Assembly: GCA_022836615.1 (NCBI GenBank)
Contig: MU405333.1
Coordinates: 1 to 64,000 of the forward strand
DNA from: Annulohypoxylon bovei var. microspora
Lineage: Eukaryota > Ascomycota > Sordariomycetes > Xylariales > Hypoxylaceae
DNA: 64,000 nt
Direction of reading: 5' to 3'
This document shows, piece after piece, positions 15,331 through 29,162 of the stretch. Numbering within the stretch: the first letter of the stretch is position 1; each line of letters starts with the position of its first letter. The position numbers and the translations under genes are program-made. The notes under the pieces were generated by a model, which did not search any database, was not told where the DNA came from, and saw nothing but the letters and a program-made list of their open reading frames with translations.

Positions 15331-18300
15331 TATACAAAACTTACTTTTTTAAATATTAAAATTAATTATAATTTTCTTTAACATACATACTTTTTACATT
15401 TATTTTAAATATTCATCCATAATATTTATTTTTATTAATTATTTAAACTAACGTAAATTATAAATGTATAAATTTTATATTAAATATTAACCGCTTTAAA
15501 AACAAATTTATATAAAGGATTTTATTTATTACTTTTAATAATGTGCGGTAAATAATTACATAATATTATTAATAATATAATAAAATGGAAATAACATGAA
15601 ACCATATATTTAAATACGATAAAATTTAAAACTTAATTATTAAAATAAAAATTTATTTTTCTTATATATTAATTAAATTCTTTAAATATTAATATATAAC
15701 ACACAAATATATTATATTAATTCATATTATAATATTATAACATTAATTATTTCAAAAATAACATTATTCATAATGGATTTTATAAATATATATCGAAAAA
15801 ATTTTTAATATACATTATTAAAAGTCTGCAAAAATAACGTTAAATTAATATATAACCAAATTTACATATAATTATCCGCATAAAATTATAAAACTTATCC
15901 TTTTTATTATTATAATTATCATTTTTTCGTTATAAATAAATGTAAAAATAATAAAAAATATAAAAAGTTTATTAACCCGTTAACCTTATAACCTGCTAAG
16001 CTTTTACCAAATTTGCCATAAATTACCTATTTTATTACATATCATAGCTCCGATACTTCCTTAATAATAAAACTTAAATTAAGGAATTTTTCATAATATA
16101 TATAACCTTATTCTAACTTTATTAATAATAAATAAAACAAAAATAAACTAAATAAACAAAATAATAACGTTTTAATTTACGTTAATAATATTTACACATA
16201 AATATTAAATAAATAATATGTTGTTAAAAGAAAATATATTAAAAATATTACAATAAATAAATTAATATACAATTAAAAAAAAAATGAAATAATTTTATAA
16301 ATAATCTTTTATACCTATAAATATTATATTAATGGATAAGACGCGAAAGCCGTATTTATGGTAATTAAACGAATTAAACATTATAAATTTAATTTAAATT
16401 TAATTACTTAAAAACCATCCTTACACATGTTATTTAAAATAAACCGATATTATAATATTTTTTTTTAAACGGGATATAATGTTATAAAATTAATTTATTA
16501 CTAATATTATGCGGTAATATCAATTTAATTAATAAGAAACTTTTAAGTTTAATTATTACGTTAAATTTATTAAAAATATTATCACGTTAAAACGATACTA
16601 TACCATTAACTTAATTATAAATATTATTAATTATAAGATAATGATAATAAACACTTTATTTAAAAAAAAAACAAATCCTTAAAACAAGTTAAAGCTTAAT
16701 ATTAAAAATAACATATTTAAAGCTTTCGTAATTATATATTAAAATTTAACTTTATATGTATAATTTTAAATAAGCTTCCAAAATTTAACCTTTATCGTAT
16801 TACCCCTCATAATTAAAAAGGAAGATTTAAATGACCCTTTTTTTAAAAAAAATAAATAAAGGAATCCCATATAATATTAACCCGCGCATTCGCACATAAA
16901 TTTTAATTTTATTTATTTACATATAAATTTTAATTATATTTCATTATTAATAAAAAGTTAAACGTTATAAAATAAAATTTTAAATAAACTTAACTTATCG
17001 TTATTAATCTTTAAATTAATATAATAACTTAATTTATTAAATTAAAATACGATTTTTAAAACCTTTACCTTAAAACGTTTTAAAATAATAAATTCCGTTA
17101 AACCATTTTCATAATTAATTTACCGTTAATACTTTATGAAAAAAATTCCATATTAACCGGATATTTTATAACCTTTAAAACATATTAATATGTTAACTTT
17201 ACTAACTCACCTAATATAAATAAAAAGTTTTTAAATATTTACATGATTATTATATAAAAAAAATACCGTAATTCGTAAGCTTAATTTATTAAAAAATTCC
17301 TTAAAACAAAAGAATCAACCATTTTTCATAAAACTTAAAACATTTTTAATAAAATTATCCATTAAACTTAACCTTTTCAAAATACCAATTCATTAAGATC
17401 GCAATAATATTTAACTTCTTAAATTAAATTTACTTTAACTAATTAAAATTCAACCCTTTATATAAACATTATTATTATAACTCCCATAACCCCAAGCCAC
17501 ATATTTAATAAAACGCCTTTTATATTTCTTTTTAATAATAAAAAACAAAAGGTTAATTAACCTTTTATTAATTTTATTAATTTTAAAAATAAAAGCGATC
17601 AAAATAAAAGCAATTTAATAATACGTTAAAAAAGTAAAGGTATTTAATTAATAAACGTAAAAAAAGCTTAAAATAATAAACCACATAAAAGCCATAATGC
17701 TTTAATTATTTAAATTAATAAAGAATTATTAAATCTTAAATATAATATTTGTAAACCATCGGAATTATTTAAACGTAAATATTATAAAAGGTTTATTAAT
17801 AAATAATAAAAAGCATTATACTTAATAATAATACAAGTTTAATATATTATGTTAACCATATTAAAAGGTGGTAATAAATAATATAAATAAACATTTTATT
17901 TTTAAAATTATTTTATAATATTAATATTATATTAATATTATTATAATAAAAATTATATATAACTTTTAAACTTTAAAATTATATAAATATATTTCAGTTT
18001 TTATAAGTTAATTAATTCGTACAAAATCCCGAATAATTAACATAAAAATACATAACGTAAAAGCTATCCACTTTGCCTTAATTTTAACCAATTAACGATT
18101 AATATTTTAATTAAATTAAATAAGTTTCGAAAAGTTTTAATATATTACATATAATAATAAACTTAATTTATTCATTAAAAATAAAGGACATTAAAATAAC
18201 CTTTACTTAAGTATTTAATTAAAATACCTACATATTATATATATAATAACATTTTAATTTACATTATTAAAGCTTAAATTATTATATTAACTTTTTTTCC

Positions 18301-18359
18301 TATTAAAAACACATTTTATTTAAATAAAATAATTTATTTTAATGTATTATATAATTTAT

Positions 18360-18610
18360 ACGCCTTTGCTTTTAATTATAATAACTTTAATAATAACTTT
18401 ACATTTAAGGTTTTAAGTTACAAAATAACCGCATACATAAACCAAAAGGATTTTGCAACGAGGTGGGTACCGCTTAAACGGTGCTTACCTCATCGTTAAA
18501 ACATAAAAATCCCCTTAAAAAAAAATAAATAATAATACGTTAAACAAGTAAAATAAAACTCAGGCTTTTTATTACTTTAATATAAAGTAGCTTTACATTT
18601 AATTAATTAT
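18360..18610. repeat. Dispersed repeat locus B with central palindrome
   Basis: Second locus of the repeat seen at 14985-15330. Its centre holds an inverted repeat: arm GAGGTGGGTACCG (18460-18472), six-base loop CTTAAA, arm CGGTGCTTACCTC (18479-18491). The arms mismatch at three sites, all transition-type. Weaker pairing extends outward to about 18446 and 18516. This is one of the few GC-containing islands in the block. Confidence 0.55.
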
Positions 18611-18750
18611 TTCATTTAAATAAATATACGTATATTATTTTTACATAAGCTTATTTAAAATTATATTCAACTTTTATAAAATAATTAATTTTAATTAAAC
18701 TTAACATTTAAATTAATTATTTCCGTATAAATAATTCCGTAATAATAAAT

Positions 18751-18874
18751 AATGAATTAATAATGTTTACGTAAATATACATATATAAATATAAAAAAGC
18801 AAAATAAATAAAAATAAATTAATAACATTTACATAAATATACATATATAAATATAAAAAAACAAAATAAATAAA
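18751..18874. repeat. 62 bp tandem duplication
   Basis: Two adjacent 62 bp copies (18751-18812 and 18813-18874) differ at five positions, all A/G or C/T transitions. This is what RIP acting on a duplicated sequence would leave. Confidence 0.8.
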
Positions 18875-21800
18875 ACGAATTTTAAAAAAAAGAAAATATA
18901 AATTTATTCCAATATAAACCATCGTTTAATTTAAAAAACGTTCCTTTACCCCTTTTTATAAAACTTAAAATTACTTAAATACCCGGTTATTATTATTAAT
19001 TATTAATTTATTTTTTAAATTATTATTAAAGAATATTACTTTAAACATATATTACCTTTTCTTTATTATTTTATTAAACCTTTAATTCTTATATTAATTT
19101 TAATATATTATAACATAACTTAATAATTTAATAATTAATATGGAATAATTCTAACACTTTACATATAATAAAGGACTTTAAAACGAAACAATAATTATTC
19201 CGTAAAAAAAACTTATAATATAAATAAATAAAAATATTTTCGTTAATTATTTAAGTTATTATAAGTCCCTTTTAATATTAACATTTAATACCTTAAACCT
19301 TAAAAGTGTTTATTATAATATCGTTTATTATATATGTTATATTATAATTAAAAACGTTTAAAGTAATAATAAAGGTATTTATAATAAATAAATGTTTTTA
19401 ATGAATGATCCCTAAGTTAATAACGTTTAATTACCACCCATTAACCATTAATATATTAATAATTATTAAATTAATAATCGTTAAATTAATAACCATTAAC
19501 GTAAAAATCATTAACATTTATAACGTTAAAACCTACCTTTAATTTAAAACTAATTGAATTATTAACATTAATAATAAATATAATTAAAAAGATAACGTTA
19601 AAAAAAAATGGTTTTAAAATAATAATTAAATTAATAATACATTTTCCAAATCTTTTATACCTATATTTTAATACTTGTAAAACTAATAAACTTATTAAAA
19701 TATTTATTAATAATATTTTATATAAAAGTTTATATTATTTTTATATGTTAAAATATAATAAAAAAAGTATATTAATTAATGTTATTATTTTATTTTTCAT
19801 TATTAATAATAAATTTTTTATAAATTTATATTTTATCGTCTTTAATTTTTATTATTAAATAATGCCGTGTAAGTTTTTACCTTTATGGTAAAAACTTAAA
19901 AATTTATTAAACGAAAGATTTACGTTTAAATGGAATAATTTTAATTAATATATCGAACCATGTTATTTTATTTTACGTTTTATATACGTAAACTTCGCGC
20001 ATATAATCCCTTTTATTTACCGATAATAAATAATACTTAAGAATATTACAAAATATAATATAAACGCCAGTTTTAAAGTAATATAAAATATAAATTATAA
20101 TAACGTAATATTTTTATCGCCGTTAATATATTGTTTATTAAATAAAACCCACTTAATTCCATTTTTTAAACGTAATAAAAGGTGTATTATATTATTATAT
20201 TATATGTTTAAAACCATAAATAAAAGAATAACACTTACCTTAAATTTAATAACGAATTATTATAATATAAAATTTTATAAATTATATAAAATACCTCATA
20301 AATATATCTTTATTTATTTTATTTAATTTTTTTTTTAAACTTTAATATTTTCGCTTTTCATAAAAAATTTAAAAGCCTTTAAATTTTACCTTCGTAAATA
20401 TTATAATAAAGATTATTCTTTTAATAAAACAAAAAACTAATATAAATAACTATTAATTAACACTTATACCGTTCCACGGTTTAATAACGCTTTAATAAAA
20501 AATACCCCTCTAAATAATAATAAACGTAAATCCTTAAACAAAAAAAGATTTCTAATTAAAAGATTTAAAATATATAATAATAATGAATATTTTATAAAAT
20601 TTAATAACAATTCCGATTTTAATTCCAATTATAATAAACTTAATTATAATTAAAAATATAAAACTAAAAATAAGCTTTTTAAATAATATATAATAAACAA
20701 ATATTTTTTAAATCTTAATAATTATTTTAATTCTAAATATAAGAACTTTAATCTTAAGTATTAAACGTTTAATCTTAATTATAATTCCAAGTTTTTAAAC
20801 AAAAACCATAATTTTAATTAAAAGTATAAATATTAACGTAATTATTTACGTATAAAAAAGTTTAAATATAATTAATTAAAAAACGCAATTAAATCGTTTC
20901 AAGGTTCCGATCATTTAAGTAATAATAAATTAATGCCAAGGTTAATAAATTTTGCTCTTAACGTTTTAAATAATAAAAGTAATAAAAAAAACTCCGGTGG
21001 TTAATTTAATAATATTAAACCAACGCTTAAAACTCCCGAAACTTTTAAAATTCCCGAGATTTTTAAAAATAAACCAAACGCTTTATTTCGTTTAATCGGC
21101 CACCTTAAAATTATATAAAACAATTATTAAAATAATTAATTTAAAGCTTTTTCGTAAATTATATACCGGGTTAAAAATTAATTTCTTTAATATATTAAAA
21201 AGTAATAATTGTTTATTTTCTTTTTACTTTACGTTATTTTAACATTTATTTTTAATTATCCAAAGTTATTTAATATATCGGTGGAAAATAACGGTAATAA
21301 CAAAAGATATTCCGGTTTAATTTAAATGTATAATCAAAGGTTTATATTAAGGTGTAACCATAAATTAATTAAATGAACATAATTAATAAATGATAATAAA
21401 TATCCATTTAAGTTTATTTGCCCACCTTGCCGCAAAACTTTGGAAGTTTTTTTAATAACATTTACTTTATTTATTAAATTATATTATTATATATAAGTGT
21501 TAACTTCGTTAATAAAAGGGGTTTAAAGCAAATTATTATTATATTTTAATATTTTTACACTTTTTTACGTAAAAAATGGCGATCGTTTCCTTTGTTATTT
21601 ATTCGTATTAATCATATAATATTAATTAAACATTAAACAGGTATTATGTATGTAAATAATATATTATATCGAGTTTAATAAAGTAATCTTATTATTTTTT
21701 TTAAATAAAACGATATATATTAACTTGGTTAATTTTAAATTAAAGGTAATTATATTATAATTAATTTAAACATTTAATTATAAATATTATTATATAATAA

Positions 21801-24800
21801 ACCACGAATGCGTTTATATTTACTTATTTATTTAAGATAATTTACCTTATTCTTAATGTTAAAAATATTTCAATCCATTACTTTAAAATTACAATTATTA
21901 TTTATTATATCTTTATTAAATTTGCAAAAAAAAGGTTCTTATATTAAAGGAACGTACTTAATTAATTAAATCGTTCGGTAAACTTTAACCTTAAGTTTAT
22001 AAATTTTATAAAATGAAATATAAGTTAATAAAAACTTATTTTTATTATATTAAATTACTTAAAAGTTATTATATATAAAGTTATAAAAAATAAGTTATTA
22101 TTTTATAATAATATTAAAGCTTATTTAAGTTTAAGCAAAAACGGTATTATAAAACTTAAATTTTATTAAAAACCTTAAGTTATTTTTAACTTTAAGGTAA
22201 TACATTTATTATAAAGTACTTTACTTACTTAAATTGTGGCGTAATTAAAGATTTTATAATTACTTTAATTATTAAATTAAATCGAAAATTCTTAAAAAAT
22301 ATTTAAATATGTTAATTATGTTGAAAATATTTACTTAAATACGTTTTAATGTTAAAAATCTTTTAATGGGATATGAATTTTATTGATAATTAATGGAAAA
22401 AGGTGAAGATAAAGTTTAAAACATTATTATTATTTAAATAAATAATATGTTAATGCTTTTGGTTAAATAAAATCAAATAAAGTAATGTTTATAAATTTTA
22501 ATTAAAATAAAAAGCATATTATTAAAATTAAAAAAAAAATAAACGTTTATAACCGACTTTAAGGATGGTTTAAAACCACATTATATAATATACTTTAAAT
22601 ATTAAATATTTAAATAAAGTATAATAAAAGTACGGGTAATAATAATTTGAAAAATAATTTTAAATATTTTACATTATTTTAAAGGTTTAAAAAACAATAC
22701 GTTTTAAGCTAACGGTTTATTTTCTTAGCAAATAATCATGTTAATAACATTATTTTCTTTTATTTTATATTATTTTACTTTATTAATTATAATATCATTA
22801 AATATTTAAACCGTTAAAGCATGGTTTAACTTTTTTTTAATATTTTTTATATTTTCTTTAAAATAACTTAAACTTCGTTCGATTTAAAGTTAAAGCCTTA
22901 TAAAATTATTAAAAACTGTGTGCTTTAATAAAATAAGCGGTTAATTCGGTTAAAAAAACACATTTAAAATAAACCAATATAAATAAATTAGTTGGCTTAA
23001 AGGTTTCTTTTAAAATTAAACCTTATATAATTAATAAATAATAATATACTTCTTTTAAAGCTTCATTATTACTTAAGGAATATAAGGTTAAAGAAATGAA
23101 TGGTAAAAATAATATTTCATTAAAAATTAAACATAATAAATAATTAAAGAAAGATATTTATTTAAATATTTAAACTTAAACGAAACGCGTTTCCCTTTTC
23201 CACTTTTTTTTCCCATTTTTCTTATAATAAACATTATTAACTTCCATAAGCTTCTTTTATAACTTCGCACATAAATGCTTATTAATCTTATTTAAACATT
23301 TACCCTTTTCAATATAATATTATTTATATTATATAAATAAATACTTGAAAAATTAACATTATAAAATTACTTAAATAAGTAAATATTACATATTCATTAC
23401 TTACTTATATAAATACTTACTTATTTACCTTTAAAAAATTTTTACAAACAATTCATTATATTAATCAACTCTTTATCCACGCCACAATTAAAAAATATTA
23501 AATACATAACTATTATAACATTATTTTTATATTTATACCTAATAATTTTAAACGTGATTCGAAGATTTTATTAATAATTAATACGTTGTGAATGCGTACA
23601 AATATTTTAAAGCGTAATACCTTTTAATACCATACACATATCCAAAAATTAACTTAAAATAAACATAATTTACTAATAACCTTTACGTTATATAAATACG
23701 TATAAAATTAAAATAATTTATATAATTATTTTATTTTACAAAATATTACGGGAAACGTTCGAATAATGTAATTTAAATCCTTTTTTCATATATAAGAAAA
23801 TTAATTTTAATAAACCAATTTAATTAACATTTTTTTTTCAAGGTTTATAATTTTCATTTATTTTTTTTAACATTTTTTATTTTTATAATTTTATATAAAG
23901 TTTTTAACGCTTTAAAATATTTATTTTAATAAAGTTTAATTTTTAAAAACAAAAAATTAATATAATTAAACAAATTAATAAACCTATTAACCTTATTAAC
24001 TTTAACTTAAAAATACCCATATTATTTAATAATAATACTAATTTTAATTAAAATTAAGTTAAAACTTTTAATTAAAATTTAACAAGAAAAAATTATTTCC
24101 TTACTTAATTTAAACCTTTTATTTAAGATTTTTTTATTAAGGATAATAAAAATAAATTAAATTTAATTAATAACACCAATTTAATTCATTATACCGCTTA
24201 AGTTTTAATTAAAATTAAAACGATACGCATAAATAATATTTTTATTTTAATAATAAATAATCCAAATATATAAATTAATTAATATTAATTATAAATAATT
24301 CATTAATATTCATATTAATTTTAAATTTAATAAATTATTTCTCTTAATAAACATTACCATAATTAATCACATCATTATCAAGAAATTAAGTTTATGTTTT
24401 TATTTATTATTAACCACAAAAATAAATTTTAATTAAATTTATTTTTATATAATAATAATTTTTAATAAACTTTAACCATTTACATAATAATAATTAACAT
24501 TATTTTGTTTTTAAAATATACTTATACCAATTATAAATCTCATAAAAATATATTTAAACATTATATCGTTTTATTTAATTATTTTAATAACGCTTATATT
24601 GGGTATTATTATAATAATAACGGTTATAAATGTTCTCATAAACCTAATAAATGTAAATTTTAATAATATTTTTTTAAAATAAAACTATTAACTTTTTTAA
24701 AGATAAATAAAATAAATAAACGTATAAAAACGATTAATGCATCCATGATAAAACTTATTTCTTTAATATTTAAACTTGAAATTATTTAATTAATTTTTAA

Positions 24801-25543
24801 TTATAATATTTAATTCGTTAAATAATAATATTTATTAAAAATAATTAATAATATTTAAACATAATTATTTATTATTACAAACCAAATCAAAAAATTAAAA
24901 GGTTTATTATAATTAAAAATTTAATTAACATTAAATAATTACGTATAAAAATATAATTATCGTTAATTAATTATTCAATTTTAATCCTTCGTTTATATAA
25001 GCATTACTTTATTTAAAATTAAAAAGATTTCCTTTTAATTATAACGTATATTTAAAGATAAGTGTTATAATGTAAATTTAATAAATAAAGAAATAATTAT
25101 ATTATTACGTAAAAATCTTTAACCTTTTATACCTACGAAACGCGATATATATACATAACGTACCTTTTATTTATTTTATTCTAAAATTAATTTTAATGGT
25201 TTTTTTAAGAATAAACTCTTATCTTATTAAATCCCCAAATTAAACCTTAAAACTATCCTCTTAAAAAAGCAAAATATAATAAATAAAAAAAATTAAAAAA
25301 AACCTTTAATAATAAATGAATAATGAAAGAATTTATATATTAAAATAACATTTAAATGCATAACTTATCCGGCGTAAAAATTATTTTTTATAAGTTATTT
25401 CTTTAAAAAATATCATATAATATAACATCATAAATTTATTTAAAATACCTAATAACACCCCATAATTAATAACTTTATTATTAACATTAATTAAAATTAA
25501 CATTAATAATATAACTTTAATTAACTTTTGCTTATTATTATCG

Positions 25544-25572
25544 TTATTATTATTATTATTATTATTATTATT
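25544..25572. repeat. (ATT)n microsatellite
   Basis: A run of ATT triplets preceded by a short imperfect TTATTATCG stretch, in the last kilobase of the AT-rich block. Confidence 0.75.
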
Positions 25573-26529
25573 TAACCGCCGTTATTACCTTTTAAACCTT
25601 TTAATAAAACTTAATAATAATAATTACCATTTACATTTTAATTTAAAGCTTTCATTTATAACATTTAATTAATAATTATTATTATTAATCGTCGTTTTTA
25701 CCATCTTATAATCGATATTAACCATTTATTACTTATATTAATAACCTTAATAAATTATTATTACACGCCTTACTTATAACACTTTTTTAACGTTAATAAT
25801 TCTTAACGCCATAATATCGTTACTTTATATTTTTTTAAACCCGATATAACATTTATATTTTAATTAAGGTTATACGTTATTTATAAAATTAATAATAATT
25901 AACGTAACTTTTAAAAATAACAAGGTTTTACACATATTATCCCACGAAAACTTAAATAAAAAACGTTTTTTATTAACTTCCGCTTTTAATAAATAAATTA
26001 AATTCGTTATTAATTTTTAACCTTTACCATATATTTATTCGTTAATTTAAGCGTATTAATATAAAAGCTTTTTAAAATTCATTTAAATAAAGTAAATACA
26101 AAAAAACGTCCCTTATTTAAATATCCATTAAATATTACAACGCTTTTTAACGTTATAATCCTTTATACCTTTTTTAATACAATATATTTTTATTATATAC
26201 TATATATTTTTTATTATATACATTTTAATACCTTAATTAAAAAGACGGGTTAGCAGATTTCGTACTATCGTCCGCCGTCGATACCTATTTCATCAAGCAC
26301 TAGGTAGGTAATTATGGGTGCTATGGGCAGGGGGGTCATGTCCATTGGCTATTATTTACGACGACGACGCCGTGGCTTCAAACAAAATAAACCATGTGCC
26401 GAGCAAGCCCCCCATCTTATTATTCGAAAGTCAACGCTGCCCTTTTATTTTCAAAAATCCTTTCATCTCGTTTCGTTCTCCATCAACTTCAACTTCAACA
26501 TCATCTAAACCTGTTTAACTTTAACAGTC

Positions 26530-27640
26530 ATGGCACCCTTAGGAGTCAAACTCCGACGCGCGGTTGCGTCGGTACCATTTCTTTTTATCGCAGTCTGGTG
26601 CTTTCGCATGATGGACATTGAAAAGATAGTAGCGAATCAACAGCCGTTCGTCGACTCCGGCGTAATTGAATGGGAAGGCGGAAAGGTCCGGATACTCGAC
26701 CACTTCCACAACGTGGATATTCTCGATCAAGTATGGCGCGGAACGATGGGAAGTTTCTCGCCTTCTACGTTCGGATATGATCCCGTCGCCTGGTGGCAGA
26801 TGTTCTCATTTCTTACCGATCTCGGGCCGGTGTATGCTCTATGGATCTTGGAATCCTGCCGTGCCGGAAGCGCTTACACGCCGGCTTACCTGTGAGTCAG
26901 CAATGGAAAGCATCAGGAGAAGCACGCTAATAAGCCACTCTAGACCGACAATATTTAGCCTTGCTGCGCAGCTTCTAGGCATAGGGCCAACAGCTCCTGT
27001 TTTCTATTTCTTGTGCTTTACTTTCGGTCCGACGGCTTCCGATTTGGCCCGGATGCCAGTTCGGGATCGAACTATCCGGCACGAACATGTCGGGGTTTTA
27101 CTCCTAGTCACCTTATTATTCCACACATCTCAGGTTTTCGGCATGTTTCTCTCTCCTGAGCTCACGACGCGGCATTTCTGGACCTGGGCTTGGCAGCTAG
27201 CCCCTTTCTGGATCGGTGTCGGCAATGTCCTGCTCACGGCGATCAGCAAGCCACTTCTCCCCAAATCGAATAGTCTCACGTCGTCAAAACTTCTTCTATC
27301 AGTTCTGGGCTTGATCTCAGCTGGTGTCTGGGGTTACACGCTAATCTATTCACCCTATTCTTTATCGACCATTTTCATACCTGTCGTGGAATCCCAAACC
27401 GAATTTGTTGCACATTGCCGGAAAGCACTTCAAGCGGACTACCTTGGTCTCTTCAGTAGCTCATTTCTATGGCTGGTATACTCATTCTATGACCTTCATA
27501 GCGCTGGCCTGCTAGGAAATGATTGGTTATATAAAATCGCACTTCTACCCGCCATTACTGCTTGTGTTGGGCCTGGGGCCGCTTTCATTTTTGGTTGGTA
27601 CCTGAGAGAGAAGGTATTATCGACACAAAAGAGGGCTTAA
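26530..27640 (+). CDS. Polytopic membrane protein, possibly AscI-type terpene cyclase family
   Basis: Two exons, 26530-26891 and 26959-27640, joined by a 67 nt intron (GTGAGT donor, GCTAATA branch, TTTAG acceptor); 347 aa. About seven or eight hydrophobic helices are visible: roughly residues 12-26, 88-110, 118-145, 166-185 and four more to the C terminus. A soluble stretch (about 30-85) contains EWEGGKVRILDHFHN. A conserved-looking segment SFLTDLGPVYALWILES precedes the third helix. Size, topology and this segment recall the fungal membrane-bound AscI/MacJ cyclases of meroterpenoid and epoxycyclohexenone pathways. That assignment is from memory of the family and remains tentative; otherwise it is a fungal integral-membrane protein of unknown role. 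It is the first gene after the AT-rich block, its start lying about 290 bp from the edge. Confidence 0.75.
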
Positions 27641-27866
27641 GTTTCTTATGGCTAGGGAATAGGATCGCTGAATCTCGTAGAATACCTACCCAATGTACCG
27701 ATAGTCTTATTCACGAGATATGGGACGCACCCTCTAGTTTTTTCTTGCTCTGTTGATTGAACCCCTAGACCACCATCTCTCTTCCTTCTCATCTCTCGTG
27801 GGCTTGAATATTGTTGAATATAGGAGGTCAAGGGACTGCCTTCAAGTACAGCACAACACCTGAACC

Positions 27867-28399
27867 TCATTTACCGTATCGTTTAATAGATCTTAAATAT
27901 TTAGTATCTGTCAGGGGTTGATTACATTTAATAGCGAGTGGAAAGTATGCTTTAAGTGCTTGACGGATGACCTGTTCCGCATCATCGTGTCGCATTTGAG
28001 CATCTTTCACCAATCTTGAGCAGTCGATTAGAACATCTTCCGCGTCGTTTAGACCATCGCTTGACATATGTCCGAGCCGCGATTTCCAGAGATTCTTTGA
28101 ACTCTTGCTGACTAGAAAGTCCGAGTAAGTAGTAGTTCATAAAGGCTCGGGAGTGAATGCATACACAAAATGCTCCGCAAGTTGCTTAGAAACCAGAGAG
28201 AAAACCAGAGGACCGACATCTTGCCTCCCGTATAGTTCTCTAGTATGCTTGCGTTAAACGCGTCGACTATAGAGTTGGTCCATTCTTCAGGCTCTTCCGT
28301 TAAGACTCTGTTGTTGAGGTGTGCCTTGAAAAGATCTAATGACTCTGGAAAGTCCAGCACGATATTGACATTTAGTCCCCATAGCTCATCTAAACCCAT
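27867..28399 (-). CDS. Small hypothetical protein, paralog A
   Basis: Read on the minus strand as exon 28399-28165, a 53 nt intron (GTATGC donor, CTAG acceptor) and exon 28111-27867; 159 aa. ATG 28399 is the first ATG in frame. It gives a first exon of 235 nt, identical in length and phase to that of the neighbour at 29163-29649, which supports both models. Shared landmarks are P-x-EW (residues 37-40), S-x-x-DAF (43-48), S-x-LWF (62-66) and, in exon 2, an amphipathic segment ending A-x-x-x-YFP. No signal peptide or known domain is seen. The function is not recognised. Confidence 0.6.
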
Positions 28400-29162
28400 G
28401 ACAATAGCTTTGTGCGAAGCTATAATATGTTGGGGGAGAGATGAGGAATTCAACCAGTCGAGTCGATGAATTAAGCTAAAGGATTTATGTGGCTAGTGGT
28501 GGTAAATGAAGAAAAAGAAAAATGTCAAGAATTTTAAATTTAATAGTTTTGGGTGCGCAATTGCTGGGCCGGAATCGAGCTCGTGGTCGCCCTAGTAAAA
28601 CATCTGGTTGCTGTGGTATTTGGTTGCTAGTTAAGTTGCTGGGGGCACCTTTTATAATAAATAACGTCATACTTTATTTTGAATCATTTTTATCCTATTA
28701 ATTGACCTTATTTGAACTCTAGGTAGTATTAAACTGGTCCTCTAAGTCTGCTTTATTGCTGTTATTATCTTGAAAAATTGAAGGTGCACTTCACGCGATA
28801 TTGTAGAAAGGGGGATAAACGAAGTTTCGCTTTTTGCCTCTAATTCCATCATCTAAAGAGTTGAGGGACAGTGTAAACTCGAGTAAAACATTTCTAATTT
28901 GATTTTATACCCATATAAAAGATAGAAAAAGGGAAACAAAGTCGTACAAAATAGTATATCGAAAGGTGAAGTAAATCCCCGAATAGGGGCCTTTTAGACG
29001 TGGAACATTATAATATCTAAATACCTCATCGATTCCACGGCCATGATGCCATTGCAATAGCTCTAGATTTTGTTTATGTTCGATCGGGTTGTGAATATAC
29101 TTGGTGACCTAAAATAACGTTGCCTCCCATTCCCTTATTGTTACACCCAGCTCCAAAAAACC
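28400..29162. other. Intergenic, no gene seen
   Basis: Space between the two paralogous small genes. A patch at about 28548-28640 has several GTTGCT/GCTGG words and a CGAGCTCGATTCCGG string on the minus strand that faintly resembles a tRNA T-arm, but no tRNA folds. Nothing else is supported. Confidence 0.6.

Larger units (their letters stand above)
1..26242. repeat. AT-rich, RIP-type heterochromatic block without genes
   Basis: The whole stretch is overwhelmingly A and T, rich in TpA, with stops in all six frames every few codons. The only long open frame (9379-9591) is a low-complexity run of Ile, Leu, Phe, Tyr and Asn. Local duplications differ by C/T and G/A transitions, as expected from RIP on old transposable elements. 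No transposase, reverse transcriptase, rRNA or tRNA can be read. Composition changes sharply at about 26,240. It could be a dispersed AT-isochore, a pericentromeric block or a subtelomeric block; the sequence does not decide between these. Confidence 0.9.

Noticed and set aside
1..26242. Mitochondrial or centromeric DNA
   Set aside because: No mitochondrial genes, tRNAs or rRNAs; centromere identity cannot be shown from sequence alone, so only an AT-rich RIP-type block is claimed.
28548..28640. tRNA- or SINE-like string
   Set aside because: A T-arm-like CGATTCCGG is present on the minus strand, but no acceptor stem, D arm or anticodon arm folds around it.
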